A stretch of 64,000 nucleotides of DNA from Flaccisagitta enflata. Lineage: Eukaryota > Chaetognatha > Sagittoidea > Aphragmophora. The stretch spans positions 3,100,001 to 3,164,000 of the forward strand of contig OZ231127.1 in assembly GCA_965153355.1 (NCBI GenBank). The letters are read 5' to 3'. Position 1 is the first letter of the stretch. The number at the start of each line of letters is the position of its first letter. Below are positions 1-16,438 of the stretch, in pieces. The position numbers were made by a program, and so were the translations under genes. Under the pieces are notes generated by a model that ran no database searches, had not been told where the DNA came from, and saw nothing but the letters and a program-made list of their open reading frames with translations.

Positions 1-99
1 GAGGCGGCGGAAAGAAAGTTGAGAGAATGCTAGACGGATAAGCAAGAAAGCAAGATAAAAAGCTAGAAAGAAGGAAAGATAGGAACAAAGCCAAGTAGG

Positions 100-330
100 C
101 AAATAGGTGCGACTATGGATCGTCGAACGAATGCGTTAGCGACCGACCGACCGACCGACCAACCGGGGCGACCAACCAACAAACCGACCAACGGACACAG
201 CCAGTTATAGAGGTGCTTTGTCGCACCTAAAAAGAAAAATGTAGAAAGTTGAATTGAAAGAGGGAAACAAACGAAAGTCGGCGGAAACAGTCGGATAGGC
301 AATCAGATAGACAGTCAGATAGACAGTCAG
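100..330. repeat. Dispersed element with GACC runs and GTCGCACC-type ends
   Basis: The stretch starts near a GGTGCGACT motif, carries a run of GACC units around 140-170, and reaches the complementary GTCGCACC at about 219. It resembles the GTCGCGTGC element family seen elsewhere in the window (378, 3401, 7222). The tail to 330 holds short GATAGACAGTCA repeats. I see no gene. The boundaries are approximate. Confidence 0.4.
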
Positions 331-377
331 ATGGGTATAAATGAATGGTTGTATGATGTCATTTTTAAGCGGATTTT

Positions 378-594
378 TAGTCGCGTGCACGCGACTCTAC
401 ACCCCGCTTTGTCCGTCCATCCGTTGGTCGGTGGGTCGGTCGGTCACCTTTTTTATCAATTTTATTTCTTTGGGTCATATAAGAGTTTAATAAGTCATTT
501 TAAGTTATTCTAAGTCATTCTAAATGAAAGTTGAAACAACATTGCCCTTACAAAATGTAAGTCTCGCACGCGACTTATAGGTGTTGGCCTTGTT
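378..594 (-). repeat. MITE-like element, GTCGCGTGC family, copy 1
   Basis: One end has the self-complementary motif AGTCGCGTGCACGCGACT (379-396), followed by a tract of GTCCGTCC/GGTCGGTC units. The other end has GTCTCGCACGCGACTTA and then AGGTGTTGGCCTTGTT. The same order of parts is found inverted at about 3401-3634 and 7222-7570, which shows an interspersed family. It has no coding capacity and is probably a non-autonomous DNA transposon. Confidence 0.6.
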
Positions 595-596
595 AA

Positions 597-702
597 ATTA
601 GGGTTAGGGGTGGGTTAAGGATTAGGGTTGGGGCTGGGGATGGTTTTAGGGTTGGGGTTAGAGACAGGGTTAGTGTTAGGGCTAAGGGTTGGCTAGGTTT
701 CA
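597..702 (+). repeat. Degenerate telomere-like TTAGGG repeats
   Basis: The stretch is made of TTAGGG, TTGGGG, TTAAGG and GCTAGG variants in one orientation. It looks like an old interstitial telomeric repeat or a G-rich satellite. No coding function is suggested. Confidence 0.55.
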
Positions 703-777
703 TGTATTACGGCCTGAAGCTACTGATGGAGGAATCGGAAAAAGACAATATCGTGCAGAAAACCATTCAAAATCTCC

Positions 778-915
778 GTCAGATGGACAGTCAGATGGAC
801 AGTCGGATAGACAGTCAGATAGACAGTTAGATGGACAGTCGGATAGACAGTCAGATGGACAGTCGGATAGGCAATCGGATGGACAGTCAGAGAGACAGTC
901 AGCTCAGATGGACAG
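778..915. repeat. 12-bp tandem repeat, GACAGTCAGATG type
   Basis: About eleven imperfect copies of a 12-bp unit (GACAGTCRGATR) lie head to tail. Because the period is a multiple of three, open frames run through in both directions. These are low-complexity artefacts. Confidence 0.8.
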
Positions 916-1019
916 TGGGATACAGGGCTGAAAAACTTTAAAGGGTTAAGGGCAGTGTTGCAAAAAAGAAAGCCGAAAAGTGTTTCCATCAAAAGGAATC
1001 ACTGACAAACCAATCGACA

Positions 1020-1430
1020 TAGAGTAAACCAAACAACGTGGCAAGACAAACCGACCGATATGGGATAAACAAATCATCATGGCAAGACAAACCGACTGAT
1101 ATGGGATAAACCAATCAACATGGCAAGACAAACCAACCAATATGGGATAAACCAATCAAGGCAAGACAAACCGACCAATATGGGATAAATCAACATGGCA
1201 AGACAAACCAACTGATATGGGATAAACCAATAAACATGGCAAGACAAACCGACCAATATGGGATAAACCAATCAACATGGCAAGACAAACCGACCGACAT
1301 GGGATAAACCAATCAACATGGCAAGACAAACCAACCGACAGATGAGAAACCAGTCAACATGGCAAGACGAACCAACTGACATAGGATAAACCAATCAACA
1401 TGGCAAGACAAACCGTCCGATAAAGCAACT
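1020..1430. repeat. ~41-bp minisatellite
   Basis: Around ten copies of a unit of about 41 bp carry CAACATGGCAAGACAAACC and a TATGGGATAAACC block. One copy is shortened. No gene is present. Confidence 0.85.
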
Positions 1431-1911
1431 CGCGTTAAAAAATGTCCTTGGAAAACGAAACGGAAGTAAAAATCTGAACAGTAATTGGGTCCGCGACGGA
1501 ATTTTTTGCGAAAAATAAAAATTTTAGATAAACGTTGGCGCAAAAGACAACAGATGTATGAAAAAATATAACTAACTTTTTGCATGAATGTCTTACTTTT
1601 TGAAAAATCTTTAAATTGTTGACACGGTATTGCGATAGATCAAACGTATATTGACTAATGGCAGATTCGGTTTAAAATATGTGGCAATAAAAAAACTTAC
1701 CAGTAAATTTTCAAAAAATACATTCAATAACATGACAGGCAATTTTTTGACGTTGAAGGTATAAGACTTACCTTGTAATATAGATATGCAGTGAACTAAA
1801 TACCCACACAAATGAGTGATATCCACAAGCATGGAGGTGGTTTGAAGATGCAGCCATACTAAGTTGTAAGTTAATTGGTTTAAAAATCGCAGTGTTATGC
1901 ACATTTTTTAC

Positions 1912-2860
1912 TTTTAGGCTAGTAGGCTGGTTGGGTGGTAGGCTGGTTTGACAGGATAAATAGTGTGCATATGTTGAGTTCTTCCATTAGGAGACTCCAT
2001 ACCAAGTTTCAACCAAATTAGTTGAAAAATGACAAAGTTACGCAAGTTTTTCACTTTTAGGCCGGTTGGCTGGTTGGGTAGTAGGTCGGTTTGGCCGGTT
2101 AGCATGCTCAAATGCATATAAATCATATACATATGTTGAGGCCTTCCATTTAGAGACTCCATACCAAATTTCAGCCAAATCGGTTGAAAAATGCCAAAGT
2201 TATGCACGTTTTTCACTTTTAGGCCGGTTGGCTGGTTGGGTGGTAGGCTGGTTTAACAGGATAAATAGTTTGCATATGCTGAGTCCTTCCATTTAGAGAC
2301 TCCATACCAAGTTTCAACCAAATCAGTTGAAAAATGACAAAGTTACGCAAGTTTTTCACTTTTAGGCCGGTTGGCTGGTTGGGTGGTAGGTCGGTTTGGC
2401 CGGTTAGCATGCTCAAATGCATATAAATCATATACATATGTTGAGGCCTTCCATTTAGAGACTCCATACCAAATTTCAGCCAAATCCGTTGAAAAATGCC
2501 TAAGTTATGCACGTTTTTCACTTTTAGGCCGGTAGGCTGGTTGGGTGGTAGGCTGGTTTGACAGGATAAATAGTGTGCATATGTTGAGTTGTTCCATTTA
2601 GAGACTATATACCAAGTTTCAACCAAATCAGTTGAAAAATGACAAAGTTATGCAAGTTTTTCACTTTTAGGCCGGTTGGCTGGTTGGGTGGTAGGTCGGT
2701 TTGGCCGGTTAGCATGCTCAAATGCATATAAATCATATACATATGTTGAGTCCTTCCATTTAGAGACTCCATACCAAATTTCAGCCAAATTGGTTGAAAA
2801 ATGCAAAAGTTATGCACGTTTTTCACTTTTAGGCCGGTAGGCTGGTTGGGCCGGTTGGGT
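1912..2860. repeat. Dimeric satellite, alternating ~150-160 bp monomers
   Basis: Blocks starting with GGCCGGTTGGCTGGTTGGG recur at about 2063, 2227, 2369, 2529, 2680 and 2835. Two monomer types alternate: one contains CAGGATAAATAGT, the other TTAGCATGCTCAAATGC. Together they form a higher-order unit of about 300 bp present roughly three times. The minus-strand open frames here are repeats of each other, not a gene. Confidence 0.8.
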
Positions 2861-2975
2861 TGGTCGGATCACAAAAATCGGATAGGATGTAAAGCGCCTT
2901 ACCCTATTACAACTTCCCACCAAATATGAACCAAATCGGTCAAAGCATAAAAAAATTATCCATTTTTTAAAATCC

Positions 2976-3017
2976 GTCACGACGACGACGACGACAACGA
3001 CGACGACGACGACACCC
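2976..3017. repeat. CGA trinucleotide microsatellite
   Basis: A run of CGACGACGA units, with one AAC interruption, sits between the dimeric satellite and unassigned sequence. Confidence 0.8.
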
Positions 3018-3400
3018 ACCCGCCTTGAATTATAGTCCGCGTCGGAATGATATTCCGTCGCGGACAAAAACAATATGAATATTGATACTTGTTACATGGA
3101 AAGAAATACGTAATTATTCATATTTAAAAGCCGACAGATTCGCAGAAAAATTAGCCTAACATCGTCATCGTCATCGTCGTCGTCTTTCGAAGCGTCGGCA
3201 AAGGCTGCAGCGGGTGTAACTGGCGCTGTAAATGCAGCAGCCTCAGCGAACTACGGTTGTGGTAAATCTGGCACCACCTCCTTTCAATTGTCTCTCGATT
3301 TCGACTTAATACAATATAATCACTCAACAAACCCGCATTTCAATCGTGTGATGATTGTGGAATTGAAATGCCAACTCTTTTGAGAAAGAAGAAAGAAAAC

Positions 3401-3636
3401 AGGGCCAACACCTTACAGTCGCGCGCGGTTGTTAAGACCATTAAACCAAAAAACTAAAAGACAAAAAGACTTAGAGACTAAATGTTAATTGACTTAAATT
3501 AACTTTAAATAACCTTAAATGACTTAAAATGGCGCAAAACAACAAATAAAAATTTAGCGTTACCGACGGACGGACGGACCAACCAACAGACGGACAGAGT
3601 AGGTTGTAGAGTCGCGTGCATGCGACTAAAAAGGAA
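3401..3636 (+). repeat. MITE-like element, GTCGCGTGC family, copy 2
   Basis: It starts with GGGCCAACACCTTACAGTCGC and ends with TAGAGTCGCGTGCATGCGACT. The interior carries TGACTTAAAA-type short repeats and a run of GACGGACGGACC. It is the inverted equivalent of the copy at 378-594. Confidence 0.6.
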
Positions 3637-3639
3637 AGA

Positions 3640-4300
3640 AAAAAAGGCCGGATAACACTCTGTGCTTCTTTTTGCTCAAAATTCCAAATCGTTAAAAATA
3701 GTATTAAAAATGAGGAATCAATCTGGTTTTTTCAATCAGAATACTATCTAGGACCAAAAAAATAGAAACCCAAAATTTGGGCGACCCAGCATATCGGGAA
3801 CCACCCAAACCACCCAAACCACCCAAAATGAGGAGGAGGGGGAAAAAGAGCAAAAAACTGACTTTCTCCAAACCTGCTGAAATTTTCAGGGTAGTGAGAG
3901 GACACCTAGGGCTGTCTAAAACTAATTTTGTTTTGGCCAGAAAGTGATTTTTTGCGGAGTTATACTTCGTCAAAAGTACGTAAATAACAAAGAAATAACT
4001 ACATGAAACCCCTCTAGGAGGTCAATTTTTTGTATTTTTAGGGGTTAGGTACCCCCCTTGTAACCCTTTTTCTTTTTATAAATTCATTAATTAGGTAGTT
4101 AGGAAGCTCCACAAAAAAAATTGGGACGGATACTCGACGATACTTTTTTTTACGGCCATTTTTAACGAAATATAGAGCTTCATTTTATATCGCCAATGAA
4201 GTAAAATTCTCTCTTAGTTGCTTAGATAACTAGATTTGCTTTCATTACAATAACATGAAACCCCTTGATGAATAGCAACACTACATAAATTTTGTATTAG
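3640..4300. other. No gene seen
   Basis: I find no splice-consistent coding segment. The stretch has short AACCACCCA repeats near 3800-3830 and otherwise AT-rich unique sequence. Confidence 0.5.
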
Positions 4301-4311
4301 ATATCTTGTTG

Positions 4312-5800
4312 TGGTGGGGGTAGAGGAGGAGGAGGAGGAGGAGGAGGAGGAGGAGGAAGAGGAGGAGGATGACGATGTATAAGATGTTGATTGTTCAAGT
4401 AAATCAGGAAAAAGGAGAGCAAAACAAATGTTGGGTTCATAAATAAGAGAAGAAGAGGAAGAAGAAGGAGAAGAAAAGGAAGAAGAAGAAGAAGAAGAAG
4501 AAGAAGAAGAAGAAGAAGAAGAAGAAGAAAAACAAGAAGAAGAAGAAGAAGCAGCAGCAACATGCAGTATGTAAAGCAGAGTAGCATAAATTGGCACACT
4601 GTCTTAAAGAAAATGCTGTTTTCACTAGAAATAGAAGAGGGGATAAGAGGATGAGGGAAGGAATAGAGGAAGAATGAGAAGAAGAGGGAGGAAGAAGAAG
4701 AAGGAGGAAGAAGTAGAGGGAGGAAGAAGAAGAAGTATACAAGAACAAAGAAGGGAAAAAAGAGGTAGAAAATGAAAAAAAAAAGAAAAACATAGGGTAT
4801 AAGAAAGAGGGAATGGTAAGAAAAGAAGAAGAAGAAGAGGAAGAAGAGGAAGGAGAGCAAGAAGAAAGAAATAAGAAGAAGAAGAAGAAGAAGAAGAAGA
4901 GGGAAGAAAGAGAAGAAGAGGGAACAAGAAGAAGAGGGAAGAAGAAGAAGAAGAAGAAGAAGAAGAAGAAGAAGAAGAAGAAGAAGAAGAAGAAGAAGAA
5001 GGGGAGGGGGAAGAGGGAAGAAGAAGAAGAAGAGGGAAGAAGAGGAAGAAGAAGAAGAAGAAGAGGTAAGAAGAAGAAGAAGAAGAGGTAAGAAGAAGAA
5101 GAAGAAGAGGTAAGAAGAAGAAGAAGAAGAGGTAGAAGAAGAAGAAGAAGGAGAAGAAGAAGAAGAAGGGAAGAAGAAAGAAGAAGGAAAGAAGAAAGAG
5201 GAAGAAAAGAAGAAGAAGAGGAAGAAGAAGAAGAGAAGAAGAAGAAGAAGTAGGGGAAGAGGAAGAAGAAAGTAGAGGGAAGAAGATGAAGAAGAAGTAG
5301 AGGGAAGAAGATGGAGAAGTAGAAGAAGAAGAAGAGGGAAGAAGAGAAGAGGTAAAAAAAGAAGAAGAAGAGGAAGAAGAAGAGGGAAGAGAAAAGAAGA
5401 AAGAAGACGGAAGAAGAAGAAGTAGGGGAAGAGGAAGAAGAAGAAGTGAGGGAAGAAGATGAAAAGGAGGGAAGAAGAAGAGAGATGAGATGGGAAGAAG
5501 AAGAAAGAAGAGGGAAGAAGAGGAAGAAGAAAGAAGAAAGAAGAGGAAGAAGAAGAAGAGTAAGAGAAGAGAAGAAGAAGAAAGAAAGAGGAAGAAGAAG
5601 AAGAAGAAGAAGGGAAGAAGAAGAAGAAGAAGAGGAAGGAAGAAGAAGAAGAAGAGGAAGAAGAAGAAAGGAGACGGAAGAAGAAGAAGTAGGGGGAAGA
5701 GGAAGAAGAAGAAGTAGAGGGAAGAAGATGAAGAAGAAGTAGAGGGAAGAAGATGGAGAAGTAGAGGGAAGAAGAAGAAGAAGTAGAGGGAAGAAAAAGA
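4312..5800 (+). repeat. 1.5-kb polypurine (GAA/GGA)n tract
   Basis: Almost all bases on the plus strand are purines, mostly GAA and GGA triplets with GAGG interruptions. Only short mixed islands interrupt it (about 4374-4440 and 4550-4620). Long open frames rich in Ser/Phe/Leu or Glu/Lys/Arg result from the triplet period and are not genes. Such mirror-like purine tracts can form triplex DNA, which is established for (GAA)n. Confidence 0.9.
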
Positions 5801-6425
5801 ATGATTTTAGTCACCGAGCCATGAAATTGCCCTATATTAGGCTCCTGGGGACTCCCTGGGGACCCCCTGACCCCCCAAATGTATTTTTTTTTCTAGTTGT
5901 ATGTTTGTCTGGTCCCTGTCCACCATTCTGACCAAAGAAATAAGCTTGAATGCTACAAAAATCATGATTTTCAATGATTTTAGTCGCTAGGCCATGAAAT
6001 CACCCCAGAATAGCCCCCTGGGGACCCCCTGACCCCCCAAATGTTTTTTTTTCTTTCTAGTTTCATGTTTGTCTGGTCCCTGTGCACCATTCTGACCAAA
6101 GAAATAAGCTTTAATGCTCTAAGAATCTTGATTTTCAATGATTTTAGTCGCCGGGCCATGAAATCACCCCAGAATAGCCCCCTGGGGACCCCCTGACCCC
6201 CCAAATGTATTTTTTTTTCTAGTTTCATGTTTGTCTGGTCCCTGTGCACCATTCTGACCAAAGAAATAAGCTTTAATGCTCTAAGAATCTTGATTTTCAA
6301 TGATTTTAGTCGCCGGGCCATGAAATCACCCCAGAATAGCCCCCTGGGGACCCCCTGACCCCCCAAATGTATTTTTTTTTCTAGTTTCATGTTTGTCTGG
6401 TCCCTGTCCACCATTCTGAGCAATA
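5801..6425. repeat. ~164-bp tandem repeat, four copies
   Basis: Copies begin at ATGATTTTAGTCRCC near 5801, 5974, 6138 and 6300, giving periods of 173, 164 and 162 bp. Each contains CCCCCTGACCCCCCAAATG and TTTGTCTGGTCCCTG. The repeated minus-strand open frame only reflects the repeat. Confidence 0.85.
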
Positions 6426-6657
6426 ATAACCTACTTTTGGGACAGTTGGAATTGTAAGCCGTCTTTACATTGGAGCGGCACAGAGTGGATAACCAGCTAC
6501 CCAAGTTGCGTGCGGGTGGATAGAGACAATGATAAATAATTTCTTTTTAGCATTTGGGTAAAAAAAGAACTGTAAGTTATAAAAGTTGACTGACGGACTG
6601 ATGGACGGACTAATATTGTGGTTCATAGAAACGCGTTTACGCACCAAGTAACAATTA

Positions 6658-12140
<5,483 letters not shown>

Positions 12141-12175
12141 AAGAGTTTTACTGGACACCAGGAGCCTGTGCCGAA

Positions 12176-12585
<410 letters not shown>

Positions 12586-12608
12586 ACAAGAGATGGCAAG
12601 AGGGAACC

Positions 12609-15326
12609 TCATTGAATGTCCGTCGGCAATTGATGGGGCGGAAACGACGATTTAGCATCGGCGACAGTCTTTTTCCGCAAATGCCAAGAACGAAAGCAGT
12701 TTTTCCCGCTTTTGCAGTGTAAAACGACGCGACACGAAAGACAGATCACGTCCACCTTTTCAACTTCCGCTTCTGCTTCTTCGTGTTCTTCGTCTTGACC
12801 ACACTCGGCGCAAACACGCCAATCGTCGGGATTCGTGAGAAACGCGGGCAAGTGAAGGAGATTGTCGTCGAGCGAGGACGAAGGATCGGCATTTTGTTGT
12901 TGCTGTTGTTGTTGCTGCTTTTGTTGTTGTTGCTTTTGTCGTTGATGTTGTTGCGATTGTAACTTTTCAGCAGACATTGTATCAGAATCCCCCTTTGACC
13001 TGCCGACAGCGTCTCCATCTTCTACATCCGCGTCTTGACGTTCCTCCGCCGTCCCGTCGTTGACTTCATGCGCTTCCGGCGAAGGCAGTTCATCCATGAG
13101 CGGCGTCGTGCATCGAGAATCAAAGTCGTTCGAATCGGAATTATTGTTGTTGTTGTTGTTTCCCATCGCCATCGTCGCCGCCGATAACAACGACAGTCCA
13201 TTTTCTTTAGAGGCGTCGTTGGCCGAGGAGGATCCGCCGTTGGCGAGCGTGTCGACGCGCTTCGTGACTACACTTCCGGTGGTGCGTTCTTCGTCGTCGG
13301 CTCTCGCTTTCGCCTGCAATTCCTCGTCGACGGGTTTTGATTCAGCTTCATCGGTCTTGGTCGTCGTTTTTCTGGCTCTTCTTCGCTTTTCCTCACTTTT
13401 ATCCTCGTTTTCTTCGTTTTCTTCGCTTTCTTCGTTTTCTTCGTTTTCATCCTCCTCATCTCCTTCCTCCTCCCCCTCGGCGAGCTCTTCCTGTATGCTT
13501 TCGAGCCTTTTCCTCAACGACGCGATTTTCGCCCTCACAATTTCTCCCATTTGCTGTTGTTGCTCGTCATCGTCGTCGTCTTCTTCACTACCAGAAGCCT
13601 CTCCATCCTCATCCCCTTCCTCGGCTAGCCGCTGTTTTAGACGTTTTATCTGCTCCATGATCATAACGATATGTTTCTCTTTCTCTTCTACATCATTTTG
13701 ACTCCGATTTGAATTTTTCTTTTCAGTTTTTGACTCATCTTCTACTTCCTGTCTCTTCTCCTCATCTTTTTCTTTTCTCCCGTCTTTCCGTTTTTTCGTG
13801 GAAGCCGTGCCACCACCACCACGGCCTCCTCCTCCTCCCCCAGCCTCTTCCTCTTCCACTTTCCTCTTCTTTTTCCGCGCCGACGAGTTTTCTTCCTCCA
13901 TTTCATCTTGACGCGATGATCGATCTGGCGCCGGCGAGCGATGCGGCGCCGGCGAGCGATGCGGCGCCGGTGAGCGATGCGGCGCCGGCGACTGGTTGTC
14001 CCCGAGAGACGCTGAGCTGACGGGCGACGCGGCGGCGGAAACGACGTCCTCGATGCCGCGGCGCTGCGGTGACGCCGCCGGTGACGTTTCTAGCGGCGTT
14101 CCCGCGCCGCTCAGCTTCGATTTGATGTCGATTTTCTTTTTGAAACTAATCGCGATTTTCTTCTTCTCCGGTTGTTGTTGTGGTTGTTGTTGTGGTTGCG
14201 TTGGAGGTGTGGACTCTCGAGACACGGCCCCCGATTTGCCGCCGCCTCCTCCTCCTCCTCCTCCTCCCTTTTCTTCGCCACCGACGCCTTTTCCGGAGAC
14301 GTTCTTGGAGGAAGTTTCCGTGTTATTGTTTTTTTGCTTCTCGGCGGTCATCGCCTTGAGTTTGGTCATGGCACGATGCAACCAACTCGCGAATTTGTTG
14401 GCGTCGTCTCCTGGATATTTCGCCAATAGGACAGGGAATGGAACGTTAAATGAATACATTGAATATTACATAATAGCTCGATTAGTCAAAGATAGATAAA
14501 TTCTTGTAAAATGTAATCTCACCCGTACATTGAATATTACATAATAGCTAAATCAGTTAAAGATAGATAAATTCTCGCTCTCTCAAGCAATCCAGAAAAG
14601 GGAACTTACCAAGAAACAAGGCTAGGTCCGATGCCATTTGCGCTTGGGTTTTCTCATTAGACACCATAACCATTATGTAGTCTGGCAACTCGTCATCAAC
14701 CTGCAAGGAAGTGGAGAGAAGTGAAAAAGTTACATAACTAACATCAGAGAGAAACATGAACATATAAACATTTAAGTAACATGAGAGTCAGATAAACTAA
14801 AGCAATCCCAGTCCGAAAAGTACAGACGGGACCCTAATAAGAGCGGAGGAGGGACCCAAAGTTTTAGCATCACCCCCTACAGCTTATATAGCTCAAGCGA
14901 ATTTCTCACTTGCTGTGGTGGAATATACCTTGGGTGAATTCAATTGGCGCCACCGTAGCGATATTCAAATTTCTACCTAGAACATCCCCAAATTGTCAAA
15001 ATCAAAGAAAAAATTGTTCAATTTTTTAAAGAGGTCAGAGAGGGTGGTTTTGCAAAATCTAAGGATGTTCTTGTTGGAAATTCAAAAATCGCCACGGTGG
15101 CGCCAATTGTATCCACCTAAGGAGTAATCCGCCATAGCAAGTGAGAAGAATGCTTGAGCCATATAAGCTGTAGGGGGTGATGCTAAAACTTTGGGTCCCT
15201 CCTCCGCTCTTATCAGGGTCCCGTCTGTACACGTTGAGTGAGCGTAACTACACTTACATAGGCCTCGAGGTCGATGAGTTTGGCCTTAACGGCGGCTTTA
15301 ATCTTGTTTGTCAATTTCGCCTCCAT
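12609..15326 (-). CDS. Nab2/ZC3H14-like protein, N-terminal PWI-like domain with atypical C-terminal zinc-binding tail
   Basis: Three exons: 15258-15326, 14610-14700, 12609-14410; 653 residues. Residues 1 to about 75 match the Nab2/ZC3H14 N-terminal fold: KIKAAVKAKLIDLEAY, VDDELPDYIMVMVSNEKTQA, DLALFLG, and a WLHR helix after the third exon join. In that family this domain links poly(A)-RNA binding to nuclear export and quality control. The long third exon is low complexity: poly-Gly, poly-Gln, poly-Asn, Lys/Arg patches, an acidic coiled-coil-like stretch and a three- to four-fold SPAPHR repeat. The tandem CCCH fingers typical of ZC3H14 are absent. Instead the C-terminus has CAEC, then about 19 residues, CLSC, HC, and NCFRSWH. 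This Cys/His spacing recalls the piggyBac-type C-terminal zinc finger. The start is the methionine of MEAKLTNK, which best aligns with the family start. The stop could be replaced by an unseen downstream exon. The N-terminal assignment is strong; the C-terminal one is inference. Confidence 0.8.
14821..15230. repeat. Foldback element with TACAGACGGGACC ends
   Basis: The left arm (TACAGACGGGACCCTAATAA, then GGGACCCAAAGTTTTAGC) recurs inverted at the right (GGTCCCTCC...CCCGTCTGTA). A second internal pair is CGCCACCGT/ACGGTGGCG. It fills most of the first intron of the Nab2-like gene. A related copy is at about 31665-32032. Confidence 0.8.
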
Positions 15327-16438
15327 CTCTCTTCCGAATTCCAAAGCCAAGACCACGCGTGAATGAAATATCTTCCACGCGTGCAAATTTATAGAATGGA
15401 ACTCCTCCAAATTTGATCAATATGGGTATCAAAAGGGGAGGGGGGAAAAAAGGGGGGAAAAGGGCGGGAGGGACAACAACTGGTGCCTACCGAACGAAAA
15501 ACGACAAAAAAATATGTATTCAACACAGTGAGACAACTGCCGCTTTGAGTAAACGCCGGAAGAAAAAAAAGAACTCTTTCAAAACGGCAAAGCTTTGTGT
15601 TCTGTGGCATGGAGTCTCGATTGATATTCATTGACTCCAAGCTTTATAATAGCTGACGAATGACGATTGACTTAAAGTTCTTTTGATATGACTTGACGAG
15701 CTTGGAACTTTTGGCACCGAGACCTGGCTTCAACTGTAACGATGTTGTATCTGAAAATAGAATCAAAAATAGAATGAAATCAAAAATATGATTTCTAAGG
15801 CTAATCGAAAAACAACGTTGGACAGAATTTGGCAGAGGACTGGACGGGAAAAGATGATCATCAGGAATATACAAAATCAACGTTGAGGAATGTATAATTT
15901 AGGAATACACAAAATCAACGTTGAGGAATGTATAATTTAGGAATATACAAAATCAACGTTGAGGAATGTATAATTTATGTGAGAAAATCATTTCTCACAT
16001 AAGTTTGGACGGAATGTACTGGACGCTACCGACTTAATTGAACGGTAACGAAAAAGGGCGGTATGGAAATAATAAGGCAACGTAAAAGATATATTTTCGT
16101 TAACTCGGGCACTTGTGAGCTATTGACGTGATTTGCGCGAATTGCGCGCGAAAGGCGAAAGAAGCGCGCAGTTGAAAGAGCGTTTTTCTGCGTGACAGAG
16201 TAGGCGCTATGTTCGAGGGTACAAACGATGCGAAACTGCCTATCAAAACGTAGCTCGTCGCAACGGGATGATGACGCTGAGGGGAGAAGGGGATCGAAAT
16301 GTGACCACCATATTGCATTGTCATATACAGTGACGTTTTCGCCACTTCTTCGAATGCGTTTTAAGCGTTTTAAGCGTTTTAAGCTAGTTTTGCTGTACCG
16401 ACGGATGGGTGGAGCCAAATAGCATAAGTGACCGATAA
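15327..16438. other. Intergenic: Nab2-like 5' side / B9D1 3' side
   Basis: No confident gene. A minus-strand segment at about 15650-15752 is preceded by a good acceptor (TTTTCAG) and could be a 5' UTR exon of the Nab2-like gene, but I could not assign it. A 45-bp unit is repeated three times at about 15864-15978, and TTTTAAGCG occurs three times near 16358-16385. Confidence 0.4.
15864..15978. repeat. 45-bp tandem repeat, three copies
   Basis: Three near-identical copies of GGAATATACAAAATCAACG followed by TTGAGGAATGTATAATTTA lie head to tail. Confidence 0.85.

Noticed and set aside
3130-3390. Plus-strand open stretch with ASAKAAAGVTGAVNAAAS-like reading
   Set aside because: No start, splice or family support, and it lies between a satellite and an interspersed element. 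It is too weak to call a gene, though it is the only non-repetitive open stretch in the first 6 kb.
4297-5814. 505-codon minus-strand open frame rich in Ser, Phe and Leu
   Set aside because: It is the translation of the (GAA/GGA)n tract; all three frames stay open because of triplet periodicity. There is no family similarity or codon variety.
13060-13701. 213-codon plus-strand open frame
   Set aside because: It is antisense to the low-complexity exon of the Nab2-like gene, and its Ser-rich translation mirrors Glu/Asp codons on the other strand.
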